This document shows, piece by piece, positions 1 to 16,600 of a DNA stretch of 64,000 nucleotides (position 1 is its first letter; every line of letters starts with the position of its first letter). Origin of the DNA: Epiperipatus broadwayi (Eukaryota; Onychophora; Udeonychophora; Euonychophora; Peripatidae); assembly GCA_028023455.1 (NCBI GenBank), contig JAQFVV010012442.1, positions 246,001-310,000 on the forward strand. Reading direction: 5' to 3'. The notes below the pieces were generated by a model, which saw only the letters and a list, made by a program, of their open reading frames with translations, was not told the origin of the DNA and did not search any database. The translations under genes were made by a program, and so were the position numbers.

Positions 1-766
<766 letters not shown>

Positions 767-991
767 CGATAACTTATAATCATATCCACATCAACCTTTA
801 ACTATCTGTAATGTTAGGTTATATCCAGTTAAGATTTATGTCTGACTAGACTAATAGGTTTTGCCAGCATATGAAATATATGTTTTGATTTAATGCTTAT
901 CAAATTTGAGTCAAGATACGCACATATATAGAGACACACTTTATCTGTACTTCATCAAGTGACTTAATAATGAGTCACATATAACTATATA

Positions 992-994
<3 letters not shown>

Positions 995-1040
<46 letters not shown>
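995..1040. repeat. Compound (CA)n(TA)n microsatellite
   Basis: A run of CA (995-1026) passes directly into TA (to 1040), the usual product of CA-to-TA mutation at one edge of a dinucleotide tract. Confidence 0.95.
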
Positions 1041-1114
1041 AGTGAAAAAAATTCCAAATTTTAGTGTGAGTAAGATTAACCATTAAAAGAATTATATATA
1101 TATTCTATTATTGA

Positions 1115-1278
1115 ATATAAAAATATAATCAATATTATAGACAATTTTATTTTAAATAATAAATTTATTATTTATTAAATAATTAATTTATTAAATATTA
1201 CATTTATAAAATAATAAATAATAAATATTTTTTTTATTTAAAATAAAGTTTTCTATAATATTGATTACATTTTTATAT
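1115..1278. repeat. Inverted repeat, arms about 48 bp (MITE-like)
   Basis: The left arm (1115-1163) is nearly the reverse complement of the right arm (1233-1278); both contain ATTTTATTTTAAATAA-like and TATAATATTGATTA-like blocks. The roughly 70-bp spacer is almost pure A/T. It could be a small foldback element or a decayed palindrome. No target duplication is clear. Confidence 0.6.
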
Positions 1279-1344
1279 CGAATTATAAAAATTATTTTAT
1301 GAACCTGACATAATGGTTTTTATTTAATACCATCATGTGATATA

Positions 1345-2545
1345 TATAATTATTCAAAACAATACAATAATTAATACAGTAAAATATTTTAAAAACAAAT
1401 GTATACCATAATTTAATAAAAATACTTTCAACTATTTATGTAGTCGTTATCAACTAGATTCAAATTGTATTACAAAAAAACCATTACAAATGTATTCAAA
1501 AAAATACATCATACATCAATTTTCCCACAATTCATTAATTTTTATATTGGGAGCCTGACTATTTATCAAATGTTGCTTTTCATTTTTTATTAACTTTGCT
1601 TCTTTAATTTTTCATTTATTATTATTTCTTTCAATACAGAAGATCTTAACTTTATTAAAATCAAAATCAAAGCCATAATTACATGTTACATTATGATCAA
1701 AAAATACTGAAGGTGATTCATCATCATTTCTAACATTCTCTTGTCTTAATTTTTGTACTTGTTTATATAACAACCAATGTACCTTTGATCATTTCTCCAA
1801 TGTACTCCGAGATTCACCTATATATATGCCTTTCCACAAACACTCACTCATTAAAATATTGCACAACTTTGATTTAAAATACTACATCTATTTTTTGAAT
1901 TATTTATAAATCTATTTAAATTAGGAGTAGTATAAAATGTGACTCAACATCTATTGTTATATATCTGTTTTATAAATTTCACTTGTTCATTACAAATAAA
2001 TGATAATGTATCCAAGTATATTTCATTTTATCAATGTCTATAGTACTTAAAATATTACTATTATTATTGAACTTAATAACAATATTATAAGTTAATTTAT
2101 GATCATATCAGATATTTAATAAATCCATAGTAAATACACCTATGTTACTTATTTTATCAGAATTAAATTTACATAACTTATTATTCCTATACAAAAATGA
2201 ATTTAATTTAAACCAGATAATTTATGTACTATTGACAAATTTGAATACTAAGAAATATATCCTCCTTTTTTAATATATTTTATCACCATACAATGAACTA
2301 ATTTATTTTTATTACAAGTAATTTTAATATTCAAACATTGAATTGAAATTTTTTCTTCAAAATATTTACTCCATTTTAAACCTTCTAACCTATTTAATTT
2401 ATTAAATAACAAATTTATGACATCTAAACTTCCACAAACAAAAACATCATCAACATACCTATAATAAATTTTAATACCTTGGTAATATATAAATTATCAA
2501 AAATTATGTCTTCATATCTTGATACTACAAAATTACATCTCGGTG
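1345..2545 (-). pseudogene. Penelope-like element, decayed 3' half (RT motif C to GIY-YIG)
   Basis: Read on the minus strand this is a broken reverse transcriptase/GIY-YIG polyprotein. The catalytic block YVDDVFVCG is recognisable near 2440-2475, but frameshifts separate it from the rest. The endonuclease block YIGES-R-STLEK, followed by a stretch similar to the GIY-YIG halves at 2,550 and 61,900, lies at about 1,640-1,830. The 3' tail reaches 1,345 and closely matches the tails at 2,900 and 39,400. Many stops and indels make it a pseudogene. The 5' half is missing: the copy ends at the junction with the plus-strand copy at about 2,540. Confidence 0.8.
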
Positions 2546-3038
2546 TACATTGGAGAAAAGATCAAAGGAGCATTGGTTGTTATATAAACAATTACAAAAA
2601 TTAAGACAAGAGAATGTTAGAAATGATGACATATCACCATCAGTATTTTTTGATCGTAATGTAATGTGTAATTATGGTATTGATTTTAATAACGTTAAGA
2701 TTTTGTGTATTGAAAGATATAATAATAACCACAAAATTAAAGAAGCAATGTTAATAAAATTGAAATCAATATTTGATAAATAAACAGGCTGCCAATATAA
2801 AAAATAATGAATTGTGGGAAAATTGATGTATGAAGGAATTCTTTTTGAATACATTTGCAATGGTTTTTTTTCATACAATTTGAATCTAGTTGATAATGAC
2901 TACATAGATAGTTGAAAGTACTTCTATTAAATTGTGGTACATATTTGTTTTTAAAATATTTTTTACTGTATTAATTATTGTATTAGTTTAAATAATTATA
3001 TATATTTTATTATAATTTTAATACAGACATTGATTAAC

Positions 3039-3040
<2 letters not shown>
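2538..3040 (+). pseudogene. Penelope-like element 3' end (GIY-YIG remnant), inverted partner
   Basis: An open stretch at 2,550-2,783 encodes the C-terminal part of a PLE GIY-YIG endonuclease (LEKRSKEHWLLYKQ, then VFFDRN...NYGIDF and VKILCIERYNNN). It starts abruptly at CGGTGTACATTGGAG, so the catalytic YIG block is absent. Downstream, 2,800-3,035 is the noncoding tail shared with the minus-strand copy and with 39,700-39,940. It ends in a (TA)n tract. The two copies point away from each other, giving an inverted repeat with about 480-bp arms around a spacer of about 700 bp. Confidence 0.8.
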
Positions 3041-3083
<43 letters not shown>

Positions 3084-3102
3084 ATATATATATATATATA
3101 TT
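3040..3102. repeat. (TA)n microsatellite between two PLE pairs
   Basis: TA repeat with a single C interruption near 3,082. It directly separates the tail of the first PLE pair from the second pair. Confidence 0.95.
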
Positions 3103-3106
3103 AATT

Positions 3107-3544
3107 CTAATATTTTCACGGATAAAAGATGTCATATTATTATTACTATTTGTGGGATATTCCATGTAGTAAAAAAGCTAAATGCTGACGTTTTAGTACA
3201 ATATCAAATACCTTCCTCAGAGCATCCTCTTTCTCAAATCATAAGAATGCACATGAGATTTAAAACCGTTTTTATCATTTTCTTTCTCCTCATATTTAAA
3301 TTCTATTGGTTGAGAAGTTTTAAAATTTATTTTCTTTTCCAATAGCTTCTTCCAAATGCTGTTAATCTTCTTTAATTCACACCTTTCATTTATGCTCTTG
3401 GGCCTTTTAAAAATCTCTATAGCTTCTCTTAGCAATCTCTGGTCATATTGTTCAATTTTTTCTAAAATATTTGTTTTTTTCAAAATTGATATCATGATTT
3501 GTTAATTTTATATGAGAATAAATAGCTGATGAATTGGATTTTTC
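3107..3544 (-). pseudogene. Penelope-like element 3' end, left arm of palindrome
   Basis: The minus-strand frame at 3,217-3,495 encodes the C-terminal tail of another PLE GIY-YIG family: a conserved ILEKIEQYDQRLLREAIEI block, then an N-rich segment and a lysine-rich end. This matches the usual end of PLE endonucleases (H...H.....ILE....R...EA..I). The start is a repeat artefact, and no RT or YIG catalytic block is present. The noncoding tail holds a hammerhead-like motif (3,172-3,234) and ends beside the (TA)n tract. It mirrors the next entry almost base for base. Confidence 0.75.
3172..3234 (-). ncRNA. Hammerhead-ribozyme-like motif, degenerate
   Basis: On the minus strand the order is AGAAAG, ATGCT, CTGAGGA, a weak hairpin, AAAA, CGTC, AGCAT, CTTTTT. 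ATGCT/AGCAT and AGAAAG/CTTTTT form helix I around an internal loop, as in type I hammerheads. Helix III is minimal (one pair), a reported feature of PLE hammerheads. GAAA is AAAA here, so the general-base guanine is lost and activity is unlikely. Confidence 0.5.
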
Positions 3545-3552
3545 TGGCAGTG

Positions 3553-4072
<520 letters not shown>

Positions 4073-4580
4073 TGCTAGCACATAGTATGAGATAGTGATC
4101 ATGTGATGCTTAGTGGTTTAACTCCAATCCTGCCTAATAGGATAGTGGAGGTTATGGTTGTTAAAGAGCCAAAGACACCAAAATGTATGGGTGCTTTATT
4201 GAGTTCAGACCCATATGACTATATAAGCTATTGAGCTTAGATTGAAAATATTTTTATGTTTTCAATTTCATTCTCATAGTTTTATAGTTAAATACAGAAA
4301 AAAGGTGGTTGCTGGAGTGTTGTATTAGATCCTAAAATCTAGGTGCAGTGCTCTAAGAACCAAAGATCCTCACTGATGATGACTACAAGCCAGAAACTAG
4401 TTTGGGATATTGGATGAGTAGGCATTATATATGGATTTTATGCATAAGCCTTCTGGCATCCATTGATTACTCTGTTTAGCACAGGGTGACACTACTGTAT
4501 GGAGAGAGTTTTGCCTTGTTTGTAAACAATTATGTGCTAGTATGAGATAGTGATCATATGATGCTTAATGATTTACTATA
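4073..4580 (+). repeat. 455-bp repeat unit with terminal direct repeats (retrozyme-like)
   Basis: A block of about 37 bp beginning GTATGAGATAGTGATCAT occurs at 4,085 and again at 4,540, a period of 455 bp. The unit between them has no ORF, is less AT-rich than its surroundings, and contains one hammerhead-like fold on the plus strand. It begins a few bases after a (TA)n tract. One full unit plus a short piece of the next is the shape expected of a short tandem copy made from a circular RNA. It could also be a SINE-like repeat with a chance duplication. Confidence 0.5.
4360..4413 (+). ncRNA. Hammerhead-ribozyme-like fold (type I)
   Basis: Order: CCAA, AG, ATCCTCA, CTGATGA, TGACT-ACA-AGCCA, GAAA, CTAGTT, TGGGAT, A, TTGG. 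CTGATGA and GAAA match the catalytic core. Helix II is five pairs with one mismatch. Helix III is very short (A-U and C-G). Helix I pairs ATCC(T)CA with TGGGAT, then CCAA with TTGG across an internal loop. The residue at the cleavage site is T, less usual than C. All pairings were made by eye. Confidence 0.45.
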
Positions 4581-9294
<4,714 letters not shown>

Positions 9295-9964
9295 GCACAT
9301 ACTTATCACTCCCTTGTAATTATATTAAGAGTATCTAAGGTTCATACAATTATCTAATAGTAACATTTATCAGTTAATCTAATTATCAGCCTGCATATGT
9401 ACATCACTGTTAATGGAGTCAAAAGCAAATTTTCCTGGGATTTGAGTACTGCAGCAAGCTGCAGCAAATTGGAAGCAAAAGAGAGAGTGAAATGAGGATG
9501 GACTGATCCAAATTGCATCTAAATTTAATAAATGATTGTTGATCTGGTCTATTGGAAATGTGCACAGTTATAGGTCATTTGCTTCATTGGAGATACAAAA
9601 ATGTAGGATTAGAAATAAATATCTTTGTTCTGAATTATATATCCATTAACATACAGAGGCTAAGCCAATCTTCTTTGAAAGAAATGAAATATAAAAATAA
9701 ACTCTCTTTATTATTAAAATTTCATGATTCTGAGGCAATTAACTTGCTGAAAGTATCTTTAATATTAATAATATGTGAGATGTAAGTGAATTGTAGGTAA
9801 AGTTTAATTTGAAAAGGTTATTATTTTGTAGTTCTTTAGACTTGATGAGTCTGCTTGTAGCATTGAATTCATTGGATTGGTTTAAAGTTTATTTTTGGCT
9901 AGTATTGACATTTGTGAATTTGGAATAACTTGATTATTTTATTATCTAGTTTAGCTTTAGGCTA

Positions 9965-10128
<164 letters not shown>

Positions 10129-10701
10129 ATTGAACTCAAATGTTTAAGATTTTACAGATATGCATTCAATCATAAGCACTGATAGACATGATGACATAAT
10201 GTGAAAAAATAAGCTCTTTCCCATATATATCTTTAATGCTGAACCAGCACTCATCATTTGATCCACATAATTATCTCCCACTTATACATACAATCAGTGT
10301 TCAGTTTATATTAAGACAGAAAAACTTCAAACATTAATGGACTTTCTATTCCACTCTCCAACTCTTCAGCCATCCATATAATTGAAAATCTGATGATGAA
10401 ATACTCAAAGCCTATGAGGATGCTAATATAAATGGTATACCCATGTTGACTTTAAATCATTCTGACCCATCACATAAAATAATCTTAATATGTCCATTTA
10501 AATGTCCATAAGAAGAATGGACTCTGTGTATTTAATAATTGGGTTTTCAATGATATGAATGGCTGGAGAGTTGAAGTTTGGACAATATTGAAGTTTATCT
10601 ACTACAGTTTGAAGAATTTCCATCTTAATATAAAATGAACACTGATTGTATATATGTGTGGAGTTTGTAATATGGACCAACTAATGAGTGATATTTCATC
10701 A

Positions 10702-10801
<100 letters not shown>

Positions 10802-10989
10802 AGATCATTTATCTCTTTTATTTATATGTTGTCATGTGTATTAGTTATGTAAAAGTGATTGCAAATCTATAAAGAGCTTGAAAGTTTGAAATCAAGTCCC
10901 TTTTTAATTTCATTAAGTTTAGTATAGATAATTTTTATTTGAATTATATATATATATATATGTTAAAACGAAGATTTGCACGGGTTAAA

Positions 10990-11134
10990 TATATAAAATA
11001 CATATTTTGCGGGTTCATCCGTGTTAAAAACTTTTAATATCAATACACTGACGTTTCGACCAAGTCGAAACGTCAGTGTATTGATATTAAAAGTTTTTAA
11101 CACGGATGAACCCGCAAAATATGTATTTTATATA
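10990..11134. repeat. Perfect palindrome, 71-bp arms, PLE-tail-like
   Basis: The left arm (10,990-11,060) and right arm (11,064-11,134) are exact reverse complements around a 3-bp centre (CAA). Each arm, read outward, begins GTCGAAACGTCAGTG, continues to AACACGGATGAACCCGC and ends in a (TA)n run. The GAAACGTCAG start and the CACGGA...CCCGC block resemble the tails of the PLE pair at 3,107-3,968 (GAAACGTCAGC, CACGGAATATCCCGC). I read it as two 3'-terminal PLE fragments joined head to head, each starting close to the hammerhead cleavage site. The CTGANGA half of the ribozyme is absent. Confidence 0.75.
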
Positions 11135-11337
11135 TATATATATATATATAACGTTAATTTTACACTAATGGTATATTTTTAGTGATAATATGCAGCTGAA
11201 AATATTACATAATATAATAAAATTCTTACATCAGTGTTACAAATTGCAATTTAATTATCCAAATATAGTCCAACTATCATTTAAACTTTATTGATAATAT
11301 ACCCTTGAATATAAATATAATATAATTTAATACTTAC

Positions 11338-11559
11338 ATGGTACATAATCATCACAACGTAAAGGTCCACTTCCACTCCAAACACCATCGGAACAATAAC
11401 TGTCCCTTGCTTTAGTTGAATCAAAACAATGATATCTTTTTTTAGTGCCATGAGGAAAGTAGTCATCTTCTGTAATTTTTTCAAGTTTTCGGTAAAGTTT
11501 ATTATTCTGTTCATATTCAAGGTAACTATAGGGTAAAGTGTCTAATTTTGCAGGGCATC
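11338..11559 (-). CDS. Host exon encoding a sushi (CCP) domain
   Basis: This is a single internal exon of an unidentified gene, read on the minus strand. Upstream is TTAG|GATGCCC (acceptor). Downstream is CCAT|GTAAGTATT, a consensus donor. The exon is 222 bp with phase 1 at both ends, the symmetric arrangement typical of shuffled sushi exons. The 74 codons give cysteines at residues 1, 44, 55 and 68 plus a fifth at the 3' boundary (split codon), with F-P-H-G, Y-H-C, D-G-V-W-S-G and R-C in the order and spacing of a four-cysteine CCP module. Such modules form disulphide-bonded folds in extracellular or membrane adhesion and complement-like proteins. The frame has no stops and is not repeat-derived. 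Neighbouring exons are not seen in this window. The frame extending into TA repeat upstream of the acceptor is not coding. Confidence 0.75.
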
Positions 11560-11564
11560 CTAAC

Positions 11565-11567
<3 letters not shown>

Positions 11568-11608
<41 letters not shown>

Positions 11609-11662
11609 AGGATTATATATATATATATATATATAATATACAATATATATATATATATATAT
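11568..11662. repeat. Cluster of short (TA)n tracts
   Basis: Several TA runs are separated by TGTTAGGAT and ACAATATA ... TATTGTAGG, so the last tract is flanked by a small mirrored sequence. The LTR of the next element begins directly after it. Confidence 0.85.
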
Positions 11663-12962
11663 TGTAGGATTATATATATATATATATACACTCATACATA
11701 CATATAATCAATATGTATATATTATATTGATATTCTTATTATATTTATGAAAATAAATATATAATTTAGAATTTAGTAAGTTAGTATTTTTCATTCTTTA
11801 AAATGAAAAAAGTCATTGAAAAAATGGTTGACAAGGTAAAAAATGACCTTTGAGTTCACATAGTTTATCGAATTAAAGGGAATGAAATTAACTTAGTGTT
11901 TAATATCGAATTGTATTGTAACAATGTACAATGTGTATGCTTCCTCAAGCTCATGCAGCTTGATATAAAAATATGAATTTTATTAATTCTTTTTATTAGA
12001 AGTCTAAGAATTCTATTTTTCAGCTATATCCGCACAAAAAATTATACTATGTTCGTTTTATAAGAGATAAAATCTCTATTTTGACCGATTGAATATTTAT
12101 TAGAAGAAATTTCTAATATTTGTTTCAAAAAAGTAATTTGAATATATTTTCATGTTCTATAAAAATTGTTAGAATAACATGTTCTAAAATGTAAACTTTG
12201 TTTGTCCTTTTTTTTAAAAAGTACATGTTTATAAAAAAATTCAACTAGATTTAATGTACTTTACATTATAAGTAAAATGCAAAGTGGGTATAACACCAAT
12301 TTATCATGCGATATATACAATTCACTTGCCTAGTCAAATATATATGTTGGAATAACATCTTTTGCTGAATGCCTATAAAGTTATATAAAATTTAGATATT
12401 CAAAATGAAATTATAATTGTTAATAAAGGAATAGTGTATTAAGAAGGTGAAATTAACATACAAAGAGGAAACTAAACTTCAACTTGGGATATTCTATTTT
12501 TTTTTTAATGTCTAAAAATGAAGGAACTAAAAATTGCATCTTCAAAGGATTTTCATTTGCAAATTCCAGGAACATCTGAGACTATTGTATTGACTTTTAT
12601 AAGTCAATACAATAAGTTTTTTGAAAATTATAATTGTGAAAGGTTAATTTCATTTCCTTTATTATCATATTCATTTCTTATGAATAATACAAGAGAATTA
12701 ATAGTTTAAAATATTTTTTTTATTTCTATTTAGGATTAATAAAGATTTAGATATAGGTTAAGAAATATTAATATGGGAAAGAGATAAAGTGAATTTTGAG
12801 TTAAGAGATTAAATTATTTTCAAATTCACATACTATTATTTTCTATGACATGACAGTATATTGTTTATACTTATCCAAATATGCTAATAACCATAATGTA
12901 TGATAAGTGAATAAATGATTAACATTGTTGTGAAATATATATTTTTATATTAATAAATATCA
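11663..12962 (+). repeat. 5' LTR of a Ty3/gypsy-like element
   Basis: This begins TGTAGGATTATATA and ends near ...AAATATCA. It aligns along its length with 17,549-18,922 (shared blocks include CATACATATAATCAAT, CTTCCTCAAGCTCATGCAGCT and TTTCTATGACATGACA). It is about 1.3 kb. TG...CA ends fit LTR rules. The exact 3' end is inferred from where similarity stops. It lies about 100 bp from the sushi exon. A short frame at 12,518-12,709 has a diverged counterpart in the other LTR, but neither is a convincing gene. Confidence 0.75.
12583..12614. repeat. Perfect 14-bp-stem hairpin unique to the 5' LTR
   Basis: TATTGTATTGACTT and its exact reverse complement are separated by TTAT. The matching position in the 3' LTR (near 18,530-18,590) has unrelated, longer sequence, so one LTR has been rewritten since insertion. 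Confidence 0.7.
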
Positions 12963-13986
12963 GTTATGTACCATTCATTTTAACGAATGAAGATATTATA
13001 TATAAATGATTGGATAATTATTTGTATAATCTAAGTATTATAGAATAGTAAAAGTCTTAATATTTGGATACTTATATTTTATATACCAGCGTAGTGTTAT
13101 AGGTTACAAAATATATCAACTGTAAGTAAATAGAATATTTATATTTTTAATATAAGGAGGTGGATATATATATAATTTTTATATATTGTAAAATTTAAGT
13201 TATTTATTTGTTATTTAAATAATTATTATGTTTTTTTATATTAAATTAAATGAAGTCTTCACTTTTGTTTTATTTAATTTAAAGACTTAGTGAGATTCGT
13301 TATTTATATTAATTTAGAATACTGATAGGAACCCATGAAGATAGTAAATTGTTAAACATCCATGACTTCGAAATCTGAGCATAACGGTAAAGTTAATTAA
13401 GCTGGAAATTGATTTGATGTGGTTTAGATATGATAATTTATTAATAATAAAATAGTTATCGGGAACAAATATAGTTTTATATCAGAATTAAATCACATCA
13501 TTCGTGGCATCGTATACAAAGACCTTAAATCTGACTGTAGTGAGATGCGAGTGCCTTAACTTATCTTGTTGAGAGGATGCATACCGTTACATATGGCACA
13601 TCTAAGTGAGGCTCTGAATTATAGATACCATTACATATAGCACACCCAACTGGGGCCTTGAGTCATAGACTCCATATCATTATAATATTGAATCATAGAT
13701 TTTATATTGTTTGTATAGTGATACAAAACCTTGAGGGATAAATATTAATAAAAATCTCATATTAAATGTATTGTAAAATGGTAGATAATAAAATAATGGA
13801 GACTTTGAAAATTAAATAGTTAAAATTTAAATGAATAAATCACTTCCTTAAAATATAATTTTAAAATTAGGCATTAGATTAAGAACACATATATATTTTG
13901 AAAAGACAAAGGCATCGCATAAATATCCTATGATCAATAATATATTATCGTATAAGTAAAGTTATAGTTAGGGTAAAGTTAGTTTT
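12963..13986 (+). other. Leader between 5' LTR and gag
   Basis: About 1 kb without an ORF. A primer-binding site would be expected at its left edge, but I see no convincing tRNA 3'-end complement there. Confidence 0.4.
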
Positions 13987-15186
13987 ATGATTACGAGAAG
14001 TAAGTATAAAATATTTTCTTCTAATTCTGATAATAATATAGAAATGCAAACTGAGATACTTAGTTCAAATATAGCTGATGATACTATGAATAGTATCAGT
14101 GAACAAATATATATAGATGTGTCTGAGAGTAATTCTATATTAGATACTCATGTTCCAGAAACTATGGATATTATTGAAAAACCTATAGAAAATAAAACCA
14201 GTGATAATAATCCATCATTAAGTCAAATGATGTTAATTATGCAACAAATGATGGAAAATTTATCTACAAATATGAATAATAAGATGGAAAATCTGAAAGT
14301 AGATTTGTCTACAAATATGGATACCAAAATGGAAAGTATGCATACTCAGTTGAAAGATGTGAAAGTAGAGATCAAATATATGAAAGCAGACATAAAAAAT
14401 GAATTATCAATAAAATTAGATAATATAAAAATAGATTTGAAGGATTAAGTATCACAAATACAAATGAATATGAATAATGAAATTCAAAAATTCAAAAGAT
14501 TATTGAAGAAACAGATCTTAAGTGCCAAAAAACATTTTTTTTTTTAATTTGAAATAAAGATAGAAACTAAAGTAGAAAACAAATTTTTAGAAATAAAAAC
14601 TGTATACAGTCATTTCCAAATTGATATGTATAAAATCCAAGAAGAGACTGAAAAGGTTTTTGATGAGAAAATAAAAGATGTCCACGCAGAAATTAATAAC
14701 CAAGAAAAAAATATTCAGTCTATGGAAAAAGATTTTCAGTGTTTAAATGTGAATCAAAATTTGATTGATTTAGACGTAAAGTTAAATAAAGATAATATTG
14801 AAATATTATTAGAGAATCAATCTGAGATATTTAATCAATTGGAAAAGAAAAATATTACCGTAGATCAAACCATAAAAGTTTTGACGGATGAATTTGAGAA
14901 AGAAAGAAAAATAATGATGGAAATTTATACCCAAGCTTGTAAAAGGATTAAATCATCTAATATTAAAGAAAATACAACTTCAGATAAATTTAATCAAATA
15001 TTAAAAGCTATTAATAGGATAAAGGAAGATCCAAATAAAAGGGAACATCAACACGAAATGGCGATTGAGATGGAAAACATACAAAGGGAACAAAATAATA
15101 ATGATAATATTAATTATTTTATAGGAAACTTTGTTCACCAATCACCGTCAACATTCATTTATAAATCTGCAAAAAGAAAATGTTAG
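13987..15186 (+). pseudogene. Gag-like coiled-coil region of LTR element (broken)
   Basis: One reading frame starts MITRSKYKIF at 13,987, is stopped at 14,448, damaged around a poly-T run (14,530-14,545), and resumes in the same frame from about 14,560 to a stop at 15,186. The product is hydrophilic and heptad-rich, with repeats built on STNM-KMENLK-DL near residues 90-125 and a long K/E/N-rich coiled coil afterwards. It resembles the N-terminal part of gag in some invertebrate Ty3/gypsy elements. Homology is by context (LTRs, following capsid and protease), not by a signature motif. Confidence 0.65.
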
Positions 15187-15898
15187 CAATACAAATCACA
15201 TATTACAATCTAATGTTGTAAATCAATTTGTAAAATTAAAACATTTTCAAGTGTTTACAAATGAAGCTCCACTAGAGCATCTAAAGAGTTTAAATTTATA
15301 TTTTTCAGTAAATACTAATTTGGCAGAAGGTGAAAAATTGATAGTATCATACAGTCATTTACAAGTTGATGCTTTATCATTGTGGGAATCATTGTTCCGA
15401 ATACCTAAAACGTTTGAAGAATTTCAAAAATTATATATAAAATTTTTTTGGAATAATGATCGTCAAGAATCACTTTTGTATCAAATACTACAGGCAAAAT
15501 ATAAAAATATACCTGGTGAAACCCTTACCAAATTTTTTAGAAGACAAGTATCAAAACTAAAAACCCTTGATACATATTTTAGCCAGAATCAAATTATCCG
15601 TATTGTAAAATATAACTTACCTATGAAAATTGAGCAGTCTTTATTATTTTCTAATGCACAAAATATCGAACAAATTATAGATATTATAAATAATATTGAC
15701 TCAAGTAACCTAAATGTTAATCAAAATTATTTTGAAAGAAAGAAAGAAAATATTTCAGTAAATGCTACTAATTATAAAAAAAAAACAAAAAACATAAGAC
15801 TTTTAATCATTCGCAAAGTAAAGGAACGAATAGTGATAATAATGCAGAAGTTAAACAAAGTTCTGATACACGTAAGCTTTCAGAAATTAAAAATATAG
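15131..15898 (+). pseudogene. Gag capsid-like domain of LTR element
   Basis: The frame is shifted relative to the upstream coiled coil; the shift lies near 15,170. The segment after residue 30 has the pattern of a retrotransposon gag domain (F-T-N-E-A-P, L-NLYFSVN, then ALSLWESL, then the FEEFQKLYIKFFW helix, then L-YQILQAKYKNIPGETLTKFF and L-TLDTYFS). It presumably formed the particle shell that packages element RNA. No zinc knuckle follows; the C-terminal part is lysine-rich and frameshifted. Confidence 0.75.
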
Positions 15899-16022
15899 CA
15901 TCTACTAGTGGGTTAAATAAAGATAAAATAGGATATAATAAAAATATACCCAAAACAATAGCAAAATTAAATTAAAGAGGGTCATCGGAAATAGTTCCTC
16001 TTCTCAAAGACCCATATTTAAA

Positions 16023-16600
16023 ATGAGGAACAAAAATAAAATCGTAGTTAAACAATTCACCAACATAATATGTTCAGAGGAAGATGATAAACCAAGGTAT
16101 GTTGTACAAAATTTTCCATTAATTAATATTATGATTGAAGATTTGCAAATTAAAGCCTTATTTGATAGTGGTAACCAAATATGTGTAATATCTGAAGAGT
16201 TTTATAAAAGGTTGATGGATATAAATCCACATATTAAAACCTCACCTCTAAAATCAGTACATATTACCCTTGCTAATAATAAAAAGGGCAAAATTAATTC
16301 AGAAGCAAATCTGGAGCAAACTAACTATTAATCAAACATGTATTTATCATGTACTTTTGATATTAACTGGACTTATTCATGAAATGATATTGGGAGTAGA
16401 CTTTTTACATCTGAAAAAAATGTTTAATTGACTTTAAAAATAAAATAGTTAATGTGGGTGATGAAGTTTTAAAGATGATATTATCTCCAAAGTATGATTT
16501 ATTTGAAATTGGCTGTATAGTTTCAAACATATCAGAAACACTTGTAAAATCAAAAATTGTTGAATCTAATTTGATTGATGGTGATAATGTTAATAAATTA
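16023..16600 (+). pseudogene. Retropepsin-like aspartic protease of LTR element
   Basis: The frame at 16,023-16,331 contains IKALFDSGNQICVISEEFY. DSG plus a hydrophobic strand is the active-site loop of a dimeric retroviral-type protease that would cut gag. It ends early by frameshift. The second half continues in another frame at about 16,340-16,600, with MILGVDFL matching the conserved ILGxDFL strand. No reverse transcriptase, RNase H or integrase follows: downstream DNA goes to noncoding sequence and then the polypurine tract. The element looks like a gag-protease-only derivative. Confidence 0.75.
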
